A DNA stretch of 6,718 bases from Pseudomonadota bacterium (GTDB lineage: Bacteria; Pseudomonadota; Alphaproteobacteria; Rhizobiales; Beijerinckiaceae): NCBI GenBank assembly GCA_023452965.1, contig JAEXUU010000039.1, positions 1-6,718 on the forward strand. The letters are read 5' to 3'. Each line of letters begins with the position of its first letter. Position 1 is the first letter of the stretch. A program made the translations under genes and the position numbers. Of the stretch, positions 1 to 6,456 are shown piece by piece. The notes beneath the pieces are model-generated. The model searched no databases. It saw only the letters and a program-made list of their open reading frames with translations, and had not been told where the DNA came from.

Positions 1-601
1 GAACATCACCGACGCGTCCAGCCTGGTGAACCAGATCCGCAGCAAGAAGCCGGACGTGCTGCTCGCCACGACGCACGACCAGAACTCGCTGCTGATCGCG
101 CGCCAGCTGATCTCCTCGAATGTCGACGTGCCGCTGCTCTATCTCTCGCTCGGCCCGCAGCTGAAGAGCTTCCGCGACGCACTCGGCGGGTACTCGGAAG
201 GGCTCTACTTCCAGCAGTTCTGGGATGAGCGCTCGCCCTACAAGGATGCGTTCTTCGGCTCGGCCCAGAAGTTCGCGGACTATTACCGCCAGCACTTCAA
301 GCGCGACATCGCCTATCACACCGCCTCGGGCGCGGCCTGCATCGTCGCCTATGTCCATGCGATGAAGGCCGCCAACTCGCTCGACCCGGCGAAGGTCCGC
401 GACAAGCTCGCCACGCTCGACGTGGAGTCGCTCTATGGCCGCATCAAGTTCACCCCCGAGGGCGATGGCGACCCGGTCCATCTCGGCTCGACGGTCGGCC
501 AGGTCCTGAAGGGCACGGCGGAAGTCGTGTTCCCGGAAGCCTCGCGCACTGCCGCTCCCGTCTTCCCCGCCCCGAAATGGGCCGAAAAGCGTCGCGGCTA
601 G
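1..601 (+). CDS. ABC importer periplasmic solute-binding protein, amino acid/amide type (C-terminal part)
   Basis: The gene is open at the left edge: the reading frame begins at base 2 and runs 199 residues to TAG at 599-601, so roughly the N-terminal half, including any signal peptide, lies outside. The visible part fits the C-terminal portion of LivJ/LivK-like type 1 periplasmic binding proteins. It has a 'KKPDVLLA' strand, 'YHTASGAACIVAYVHAMKAA' matching the usual helix rich in Ala near the hinge, 'YGRIKFTPEGD' matching the conserved 'G.i.Fd..G' segment, and a C-terminal 'PVFPAPKWAEK' that matches the family's typical 'P..P.P.W.er' end. In the family this protein captures the substrate in the periplasm and delivers it to the LivHM channel. 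It lies 10 bases ahead of livH in the same direction, so it is probably co-transcribed. The substrate cannot be read from the sequence; the downstream enzymes argue for an amide or ureide-like ligand rather than Leu/Ile/Val. Confidence 0.9.
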   Translation, partial: NITDASSLVNQIRSKKPDVLLATTHDQNSLLIARQLISSNVDVPLLYLSLGPQLKSFRDALGGYSEGLYFQQFWDERSPYKDAFFGSAQKFADYYRQHFKRDIAYHTASGAACIVAYVHAMKAANSLDPAKVRDKLATLDVESLYGRIKFTPEGDGDPVHLGSTVGQVLKGTAEVVFPEASRTAAPVFPAPKWAEKRRG

Positions 602-611
602 GCCTGATCGC

Positions 612-1484
612 ATGACCATGCAAACCCTTGTCGACGGCCTCGTTCTCGGGGGGCTGTTCTCCCTTTCGGCCGTCGGCTTCTCGCTGCTCTTCGGCGTGCT
701 CGGCGTCGTGAACCTCAGCCACGGCGCCTTCGTCCTGATCGGCGGCTATGCCGCCTATACCCTGCACGAGAAGCTCGGGCTCGATCCGCTGCTGGCGCTG
801 CCGGTGATCATGCTCGGCATGTTCTGCCTCGGCTACGCCTTCCAGCGCTCGGTGATCCAGTGGGCGACCAAGCGGGCGAGCCTGCTCGCCTCGATGCTGC
901 TGACCTATGGCTTCGCGCTGATGATCCGCAACGCGCTGGTGCTGATCTACTCGCCCGACTTCAAGAGCGTGACGCCGGCCTATGCCTTCGACTCGCTGAG
1001 CTTCGGCGAGGTCACGGTCGGGCTGACCCGCGTCGCAGCTCTCGTCGTCAGCATCGTGCTGCTCGCCGCCCTCGCCGCGACCCTGCGCTACAGCAATATC
1101 GGCCGGACCATCCGCGCCACGGCCCAGCAGGAGCAGGCGGCGGCGCTGTGCGGGGTCAATATCCGCCATGTCTTCGCGCTGACCAGCGGGCTCTCGGCCG
1201 CCTTCGCCGGCGCGGCCGGCGTCGCGATCGGCCTCGTCATGCCGTTCTCGCCTCCGGACGAGACGCTCTGGACCGTCAATGCCTTCGTGGTCGTGACCCT
1301 GGGCGGCATCGGCAGTCCGGCGGGCGCCCTGGTCGGCGGGCTGATCCTCGGCGTCGTCAACACCATGACCGCCCAGCTCATCGGCGCCGCCTTCCCCAAC
1401 GCCATGATGTTCCTGCTGCTCGTGCTGATGCTCGTGGTGCGTCCGGCCGGCCTGCTCGGCAACAGCTTCAAGGGCTCGCGATGA
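612..1484 (+). CDS. livH: LivH-type branched-chain amino acid/amide ABC transporter permease
   Basis: This 290-residue inner-membrane permease is of the usual LivH length. It is almost entirely hydrophobic with about eight predicted membrane helices. The N-terminal 'GLVLGGLFSLSAVGFSLLFGVLG' (split over residues 9-31) followed by 'VNLSHGAF' (33-40) is the hallmark LivH start. The cytoplasmic coupling loop that docks on the ATPases is around residues 164-200 ('GRTIRATAQQEQAAALCGV' onward). The 'TLGGIGSPAGALVGG' block (229-243) and 'RPAGLLG' (277-283) near the C-terminus are also typical. In the family LivH pairs with LivM to form the translocation path. The start at 612 has only a weak AGG (600-602) upstream; an alternative ATG at 618 would shorten it by two residues. 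The stop TGA overlaps the livM ATG. Confidence 0.95.
   Translation: MTMQTLVDGLVLGGLFSLSAVGFSLLFGVLGVVNLSHGAFVLIGGYAAYTLHEKLGLDPLLALPVIMLGMFCLGYAFQRSVIQWATKRASLLASMLLTYGFALMIRNALVLIYSPDFKSVTPAYAFDSLSFGEVTVGLTRVAALVVSIVLLAALAATLRYSNIGRTIRATAQQEQAAALCGVNIRHVFALTSGLSAAFAGAAGVAIGLVMPFSPPDETLWTVNAFVVVTLGGIGSPAGALVGGLILGVVNTMTAQLIGAAFPNAMMFLLLVLMLVVRPAGLLGNSFKGSR
1470..1474 (+). promoter_or_regulatory. Ribosome binding site for livM
   Basis: AAGGG sits inside the last codons of livH, six bases before the ATG at 1481. It supports choosing the ATGA overlap as the livM start. The same reading frame stays open far upstream (to 860) only as a shadow of livH. Confidence 0.6.
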
Positions 1485-2470
1485 AACTCTTCGTCTCCGG
1501 CCGTTCGGCCTGGGTGTCGATCGCGATCACCCTCGCCGGCGCCCTCCTGTTCGCCTCGCTGCCCGCCTTCCTCTCGCCTTATGGCGTCCGCGTCGGCCAG
1601 CTCTTCGTCCTCGCGGCCGGGCTCGCGGTCGCCTGGACGGTGCTCGGCGGCTTCTCGGGCTATTGGAGCTTCGGCAACGCCGCCTTTGTCGGCACCGGTG
1701 CCTTCGTCGCCGCGCTGATCGAGCTTGCCCTGCCGGGCTGGTCGCCGGCCGGCGCCTTCACGGTCGCCCTGCTCGCGGCGATGCTGCTGAACGGGCTGCT
1801 GGCACTGGTGATCGCCTGGCCGATCCTGCGCCTGCGCGGCATCTATTTCGCGATCGCCATGCTTGGCGTCAGCCAGGTCTGCTACGAGCTCGTCAGCAAT
1901 ATCGATGCCCTGCGCGGCGCGCTCGGCGTCAACCTCATCGACATCGTGCCCAAGGACGTCCGGCCCGAGCGCTTCTACTATTGGGCGCTGCTGCTGGCCG
2001 CGACCGCCATCATCCTGATCGCGATCTGCGTGCGCCATTCCAAGCTGGGCTACGGCCTGCTCGCCATCCGCGAGGACGAGGACACCGCCCGCATGCTGGG
2101 CGTGCCGACCGCGCCGTACAAGATCTCGGCCTTCGTGATCTCGGCGATGCTGACGGCGATGATGGGCGTGATCTATGCCCACAACCTCGGCTACATCACC
2201 GCCAACTCGGTGTTCCGCAACGAGTTCAACCTCAACGTCATCGTCTATTCGCTGCTCGGCGGCATGGGCACGATCATCGGCCCGATCGTCGGCGCCGGCG
2301 TGATGACCTATGTCACCCAGGTCCTGCTCGGCGACCTGCTCGACATCCACATGTTCATCACCGGCCTCTTGCTCGCGATCCTGGTGCTCGCCGCGCCGAA
2401 CGGGCTCTACGGCATCTACGACGCCTACAGGCTGCGCCTGAAGCGGCAAAAGCGGGAGGCGGGACGATGA
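1481..2470 (+). CDS. livM: LivM-type branched-chain amino acid/amide ABC transporter permease
   Basis: This 329-residue permease is the second membrane subunit and likely partner of LivH. The reading frame stays open to 860, but homology-like sequence begins only at MKLFVSGRS (1481), where an AAGGG ribosome site and an ATGA overlap with livH fix the start. Family landmarks are 'GGFSGYWSFGNAAFVGTGAF' (residues 56-75, the LivM 'G..S.G...F.giGAY' signature), 'LRLRGIYFAIAMLG' (116-129), the ATPase-coupling loop 'SKLGYGLLAIREDEDTARML' (187-206), and 'YSLLGGMGTIIGPIVGAG' (256-273). The C-terminus is 'APNGLYGI' followed by a short basic cytoplasmic tail with several Lys and Arg. About nine to ten membrane helices are expected. 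The gene ends in an ATGA overlap with livG, so translation of the two is probably coupled. Confidence 0.95.
   Translation: MKLFVSGRSAWVSIAITLAGALLFASLPAFLSPYGVRVGQLFVLAAGLAVAWTVLGGFSGYWSFGNAAFVGTGAFVAALIELALPGWSPAGAFTVALLAAMLLNGLLALVIAWPILRLRGIYFAIAMLGVSQVCYELVSNIDALRGALGVNLIDIVPKDVRPERFYYWALLLAATAIILIAICVRHSKLGYGLLAIREDEDTARMLGVPTAPYKISAFVISAMLTAMMGVIYAHNLGYITANSVFRNEFNLNVIVYSLLGGMGTIIGPIVGAGVMTYVTQVLLGDLLDIHMFITGLLLAILVLAAPNGLYGIYDAYRLRLKRQKREAGR
2454..2459 (+). promoter_or_regulatory. Strong ribosome binding site for livG
   Basis: GGGAGG inside the 3' end of livM lies seven bases before the ATG at 2467. It is the clearest Shine-Dalgarno in the operon. It fixes the livG start, because the same frame is open as far upstream as 1663 only as a shadow of livM. 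Confidence 0.7.
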
Positions 2471-3192
2471 GCGCGGATGTGATCCTCGCCGTCCGCGGCG
2501 TCAGCAAGTCCTTCCGTGGCCTGAAGGCGGTGCGGGATGTCAGCTTCGAGGTACCGCGCGGCTCGATCTGCAGCCTCATCGGCCCCAACGGCGCCGGCAA
2601 GTCGACCTTCTTCAACCTGGTCACCGGCTATTTCCGCCCCGACAGCGGCACGATCCTCTTCGAGGGGCGTGATATCGCCGGCGCCTCGCCGGTCGACGTC
2701 GCCCATCTCGGGGTGGCCCGCGCCTTCCAGATCGCCAAGCCGTTTCCCGGCATGTCGGTCACCGAGAATGTCCGCATCGGCGCGCTCTTCGGCCGGGCCG
2801 GGCCGCGCGATGTCGAGGCGGTGACGCAATCGGCGATGCAGCTCGCCGGGCTCGCCGAACTGCATGACCGCGAGGCGCGCGAGCTCACCGTCGGGCAGTT
2901 GCGCCGGCTCGAAGTCGCACGCGCGCTGGCCGCCCGCCCGTCGCTGCTGCTCGCCGACGAGCCCTGCGCCGGACTCAACCCGACCGAAACCGCCGAGATG
3001 GTCGCGATCCTGCGCCGGGCCCGCGATGCCGGTGCCACCGTCGTGCTGGTCGAGCACGACATGCCGGCCGTGATGGAAATCTCCGACACCGTGCTCGTGC
3101 TGGAAGCCGGCGCATTGATCGCGCAAGGCGCGCCTCAGGCGATCGCGCGCGATCCGCGCGTCATCGCCGCTTATCTGGGAACCGAGGAATGA
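2467..3192 (+). CDS. livG: LivG-type ABC transporter ATP-binding protein
   Basis: This 241-residue ATPase is one of the two that should power the LivHM importer from the cytoplasmic side. Visible motifs in order are Walker A GPNGAGKST (residues 39-47), Q-loop Gln88 in 'ARAFQIAKPF', ABC signature LTVGQ (140-144), Walker B LLLADE (160-165) with catalytic Glu165, D-loop AGLN (168-171), and switch His197 in 'VEHDM'. The 'RAFQ...PF.gmsVtENV' stretch and the C-terminal 'I..DP.VI.AYLG' are characteristic of LivG rather than LivF. The signature LTVGQ departs from LSGGQ, although LivG proteins commonly read LSYGQ, and Walker B has Ala163 where Leu is common. All catalytic residues remain, so it should be active. 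It starts at an ATGA overlap with livM and ends at an ATGA overlap with the CMD-fold gene. Confidence 0.95.
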   Translation: MSADVILAVRGVSKSFRGLKAVRDVSFEVPRGSICSLIGPNGAGKSTFFNLVTGYFRPDSGTILFEGRDIAGASPVDVAHLGVARAFQIAKPFPGMSVTENVRIGALFGRAGPRDVEAVTQSAMQLAGLAELHDREARELTVGQLRRLEVARALAARPSLLLADEPCAGLNPTETAEMVAILRRARDAGATVVLVEHDMPAVMEISDTVLVLEAGALIAQGAPQAIARDPRVIAAYLGTEE

Positions 3193-3869
3193 CGTTCATC
3201 AAGAGGAAGGAACTGACGCCGCAGGAGCGCGCCGCCAATGGCGCCGCCGCGCTGGCCAAGGCGCTCGACGCGCGCGGCTACCTGCTGGCCTATCACCGCA
3301 TGCTCTGCACCTACGATCCCGATCTGATGGGAGCGTATGACAATTATTATCGCGAGCTGACCCTGCTCGAGCGCTCCTTCACCTATTTCGAGCGCGAGGT
3401 GGTCTGGCTGGTGCTGCTGACCTCCGCCCGCGAGGCCTATGGCGACATCCACATGCCGCGCGCCGAGGAATCCGGCCTGAGCCGCGCCCAGATCCATGAC
3501 TGCATGGCGCTGGCCGGCGTCGCCGAGGCCTACCCGGCGATGGATTTCTCCAAGAGCTGGTCGAAATGGATCTCGCCCGAGGAGGCCGATGCCCGCTACG
3601 CCAGGATGGTCGAGGTGGCGCGAGGCGAGATCCCCGAGCAGATCGCCGAGATCGCGCTCGTCGTCGCCCATGCCGCGCGCAAATGCCGGGCCGGCATGCG
3701 CTTCCACCTGAAGCGCGCCACCGCGCTCGACGCTCCCGCCGAGAAGATCGCCGAGGGCGTCTCCTATGTGATGCTGCCTTGCGGCGGCCCGACGCTGGTC
3801 GAGGCCTGCGACGTCTGGGACGAGCTCGCCCGCGAAGGCGGCTGCCCGCCGCCCTGGGTCCTGGGCTGA
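3189..3869 (+). CDS. Carboxymuconolactone decarboxylase/AhpD-fold family protein
   Basis: This 226-residue soluble protein has no signal peptide or membrane segment. I assign it to the CMD/AhpD-like superfamily with moderate confidence. It appears to hold two similar helical units. The first (about 65-120) has 'FEREVVWLVLLTSAREAYGDIH' with His88. The second (about 147-212) has 'PEQIAEIALVVAHAARKCRAG' continuing to 'MRFHLKRA' with Cys166 and His173. The redox form of this fold normally carries CxxC followed four residues later by His. Here unit 2 is C-R-A-G...H, lacking the second Cys, and unit 1 has no Cys there but keeps the His. A thiol peroxidase role is therefore doubtful; a decarboxylase/isomerase-like or regulatory role is possible but unproven. 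The gene lies between livG (ATGA overlap; GGGA at 3177-3180, eight bases before the start) and livF (4-base gap). It should therefore be made together with the transporter, and it probably acts on the imported compound or its product. Confidence 0.7.
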   Translation: MTFIKRKELTPQERAANGAAALAKALDARGYLLAYHRMLCTYDPDLMGAYDNYYRELTLLERSFTYFEREVVWLVLLTSAREAYGDIHMPRAEESGLSRAQIHDCMALAGVAEAYPAMDFSKSWSKWISPEEADARYARMVEVARGEIPEQIAEIALVVAHAARKCRAGMRFHLKRATALDAPAEKIAEGVSYVMLPCGGPTLVEACDVWDELAREGGCPPPWVLG

Positions 3870-3873
3870 CCCC

Positions 3874-4578
<705 letters not shown>

Positions 4579-4603
4579 AGACAGGAACTGCGGGCGGACT
4601 TCG

Positions 4604-5962
4604 ATGAGCGATTTCGATCTGGTGATCACCGGCCGCGTCGTCGGCACGGACCGCGTCCGCAACAAGGGCTATGTCGCTGTTCGCGCCGGCCGCATCGAGC
4701 GGGTCGGCGAGGGAACGCCGCCCTCCGCCAAGACGCGCCATGATTTCGGGGATGCCTTCGTCCTGCCGGGAGCCATCGACGCGCAGGTCCATTCCCGGTC
4801 GCAGAAGGGCCAGGAGGATTTCGTCTGGTCGACGCGCTCGGCGGCGGCCGGCGGCGTCACCACCATCGTCGACATGCCCTATGACGACGGCAACCTGATC
4901 TGCACGGCCGAGAAGCTCAGGACAAAGGCGGCCGAGGCCGGCGAGCAGGCGCGCGTCGATTTCGCGCTCTACGGCACCGTCGACCCGCAGGAAGGGCCGG
5001 CGCGGATCGGCGAGATGGTCGCGGCCGGCGCCGCCGGCTTCAAGTTCTCGACCTTCGGCACGCATCCGCAGCGGTTTCCGCGGATTCCGCCGCAGACCCT
5101 GCAAGCCTGCTTCGCGGAGATCGCCCGTCACGGGCTGATCGCCGGCGTCCACAACGAGAACGACGAGATGATCCGCGACGCCGAGGCGCGCGTCGCGCAG
5201 GCCGGCATCACCGATTATCGCGCCCATGGGCTCGCCCGGCCGCCGCTCGCCGAAGCTCTGGCCACGGCAGAGGTCTACGAGATCGCGGCGGCGACCGGCT
5301 GCTCCGGCCACATCGTGCACTGCTCGATCGGGCGTGGCTACGAGCTCTGCGAGAACTATCGCCGCAATGGCTTCGACACGACGATCGAGGCCTGCGTGCA
5401 TTATCTCGTGCTCGACGAGGAGAACGACGTCTCCCGGCTGGTCGGGAAGGCCAAGATCAACCCGCCGATCCGACCGCGCGCCGAGGTGGAGCGGCTCTGG
5501 CAGCATCTCGCCGCCGGCCATGTCACCATCGTCTCGACCGACCATGTCTCCTGGTCCGAAGACCGCAAGAGCGATCCGGTGATGGCGCGGAACGCCTCGG
5601 GCGTGCCGGGGCTGGAAGCGCTCTATCAACTGCTGATCAAGGGGCTGGTCGAGCGCGAGCTGCCGATCAGCTGGGCGGCCAGGCTGCTCGCTGCCAACCC
5701 GGCCCGGCTCTTCCGCATCGGCCAGGCCAAGGGCGCGCTCGCGCTCGGGCGCGATGCAGACATCACGGTGATGGCGCATGATCCGCGCCGCTACGATCCG
5801 GCACGCAGCGGGCACAACTTCGTCGGCTGGAGCCCCTATGAGGGGATCGAGCTACCCTACCGGCCCGTCGCGACCTTCCTACGCGGCGAGCTGATCTTCG
5901 ACGGCAAGGACGTGCTGGCCGCCCCGGGGAGCGGGCGCTTCGTCTCACCGGCCCGGCACTGA
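4604..5962 (+). CDS. Cyclic amidohydrolase (dihydroorotase/hydantoinase/allantoinase-like)
   Basis: This 452-residue cytoplasmic enzyme is of typical length for the cyclic amidohydrolases that hydrolyse ring amide bonds. The N-terminal 'DLVITGRVV' beta segment and 'FVLPGAIDAQVHSR' (residues 52-65) mark the family. Likely metal ligands are His63, Lys147 in 'GAAGFKFSTFG' (the carboxylated lysine), His183 in 'GVHNEND', His239 in 'GHIVHCS', and Asp313 in 'VSTDHVSWSED'. The first His of the usual HxH is Gln61. The C-terminal 'NPARLFRIGQAKGALALGRD' then 'ADITVM' block and the closing beta segment ('FLRGELIFDGKDVL') are also typical. The exact substrate (hydantoin, dihydropyrimidine, allantoin, dihydroorotate or other cyclic amide) is not decidable. 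It follows livF by 25 bases, with a GGGCGGA-like ribosome site (4592-4598) before the ATG, so it is probably the last gene of the importer operon. Confidence 0.88.
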   Translation: MSDFDLVITGRVVGTDRVRNKGYVAVRAGRIERVGEGTPPSAKTRHDFGDAFVLPGAIDAQVHSRSQKGQEDFVWSTRSAAAGGVTTIVDMPYDDGNLICTAEKLRTKAAEAGEQARVDFALYGTVDPQEGPARIGEMVAAGAAGFKFSTFGTHPQRFPRIPPQTLQACFAEIARHGLIAGVHNENDEMIRDAEARVAQAGITDYRAHGLARPPLAEALATAEVYEIAAATGCSGHIVHCSIGRGYELCENYRRNGFDTTIEACVHYLVLDEENDVSRLVGKAKINPPIRPRAEVERLWQHLAAGHVTIVSTDHVSWSEDRKSDPVMARNASGVPGLEALYQLLIKGLVERELPISWAARLLAANPARLFRIGQAKGALALGRDADITVMAHDPRRYDPARSGHNFVGWSPYEGIELPYRPVATFLRGELIFDGKDVLAAPGSGRFVSPARH

Positions 5963-6092
5963 CCGGCTCGGCGAAGCCAGGGCGGCGACAGCGCATACCT
6001 CCCAAGCATTCGCCCGGCACCTGAAAGAAATCGACGCGGCTTCTGCTGAACGATCGAAACGTCCAGCGCGCCGAGCGGTTGACTTTTCCGAT

Positions 6093-6098
6093 TTGACA
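6093..6098 (+). promoter_or_regulatory. Possible -35 box (TTGACA), weak promoter candidate
   Basis: A perfect TTGACA, preceded by TTGACT at 6079-6084, lies in the only AT-richer patch of the intergenic region. At the expected 16-18 base spacing (about 6115-6122) I find only CGACAA/ACAACA-like hexamers, which are poor matches to TATAAT. It could drive a long leader ahead of the oxidase gene 360 bases downstream, or be chance. Confidence 0.25.
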
Positions 6099-6138
6099 AC
6101 GCTCGCGTGCAGGACGACAACAATGCACGACCATGAGC

Positions 6139-6158
6139 GCAAGGCCTGAATGCCTTGC
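6139..6158 (+). repeat. Perfect 7-base-pair hairpin
   Basis: GCAAGGC and GCCTTGC are perfect complements around a 6-base loop (CTGAAT). A second, imperfect hairpin follows directly at 6160-6176 (GCAAGC, loop GAGT, GCTTTGC with one bulged T). No T-run follows, so an intrinsic terminator is not supported. It could be an RNA 3'-end structure of the operon transcript. Confidence 0.45.
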
Positions 6159-6324
6159 AGCAAGCGAGTGCTTTGCGCCAATTCGGTCGCCGGCAGAGCC
6201 GAGGTTCGGCCATGGCTAGGAGAAGGCAACGTTCGAAACGCAAGGGCGCGCTCGACCGAGCATGCGCCCCGTGGCCTTCCTGCGCCGAGCCTTGCTTCGC
6301 CGTCCCATGCACCTTCTTCGACGC

Positions 6325-6343
6325 CCCCGCGTGCACTGCGGGG
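6325..6343 (+). repeat. GC-rich hairpin upstream of the oxidase gene
   Basis: CCCCGC and GCGGGG pair perfectly around a 7-base loop. The only T stretch downstream is ATTTT at 6352-6356, nine bases after the stem. That is too far for a textbook rho-independent terminator, though it could be a weak one or a leader structure. Confidence 0.35.
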
Positions 6344-6385
6344 CCCGTCACGATTTTCGCGCCTGACTGTAGCTTGCCTTTCTAA

Positions 6386-6413
6386 CGTCGCGACGCAGCC
6401 CGGCGCCGCGACG
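6386..6413 (+). promoter_or_regulatory. Palindrome CGTCGCGACG with a repeated half, possible operator or leader hairpin
   Basis: Bases 6386-6395 are a perfect 10-base palindrome. Its half CGCGACG recurs at 6407-6413, so CGTCGCG and CGCGACG can also form a 7-base-pair stem with a 14-base loop. It lies about 45-70 bases before the oxidase start codon, where an operator or leader structure might be. CG-rich palindromes are common by chance in such DNA. Confidence 0.3.
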
Positions 6414-6443
6414 ACCAGTGGTCCTGTTCATCGACGCCCCGGC

Positions 6444-6448
6444 AAGGA
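6444..6448 (+). promoter_or_regulatory. Ribosome binding site that decides the oxidase subunit II start
   Basis: AAGGA lies eight bases before the ATG at 6457. The in-frame ATG at 6448 overlaps this site and so has no usable spacing. The start is therefore taken as 6457 (MAIALALILV). Confidence 0.65.
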
Positions 6449-6456
6449 TGACAGAG

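Larger units (their letters stand above)
5963..6456 (+). other. Intergenic region between the importer operon and the oxidase gene
   Basis: This stretch of about 490 bases has no convincing gene. It is less uniformly GC-rich than its neighbours and separates two unrelated transcription units. It should therefore hold the end signal of the operon and the promoter of the oxidase operon. I see inverted repeats at 6139-6158, 6160-6176, 6198-6210, 6325-6343 and 6386-6413, a TTGACA hexamer at 6093-6098, and a 14-base direct repeat with one mismatch (6314-6327 and 6427-6440). No hairpin is followed by a T-run, so the terminator is unidentified. A 57- to 76-codon open frame ending at 6385 (ATGs at 6155 and 6212) is Cys-, Arg- and Pro-rich, has no good ribosome site, and is not called. 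Confidence 0.6.

Noticed and set aside
860..1480. Upstream extension of the livM reading frame by 207 codons
   Set aside because: This part is Arg/Ala-rich, overlaps livH out of frame and does not resemble a permease. The ribosome site at 1470-1474 and the ATGA overlap support the start at 1481.
1088..2449. 453-codon open frame on the minus strand opposite livH/livM
   Set aside because: It is low-complexity, rich in Asp, His, Gln, Arg and Glu, and lies entirely opposite two well-supported permease genes.
6198..6240. GGTTCGGC and GTTCGAAAC segments resembling a tRNA T-arm
   Set aside because: No acceptor stem, anticodon arm or CCA end can be folded around them; only the small GCCGA/TCGGC hairpin at 6198-6210 is real.
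5857..6351. Minus-strand open frames (164 and 94 codons) across the intergenic region
   Set aside because: Composition is unlike a real protein, there is no plausible ribosome site, and they run into the antisense of the amidohydrolase gene.
6155..6385. Small Cys-rich open frame (76 codons, inner ATG at 6212 giving 57) in the intergenic region
   Set aside because: It lacks a good ribosome site, has no recognisable domain or membrane segment, and overlaps the hairpins. Open frames of this length are common by chance in GC-rich DNA.
6376..6386. TCTAAC (6381-6386) as a -10 box for the oxidase gene
   Set aside because: It matches TATAAT at only four of six positions and has no -35-like hexamer 16-18 bases upstream.
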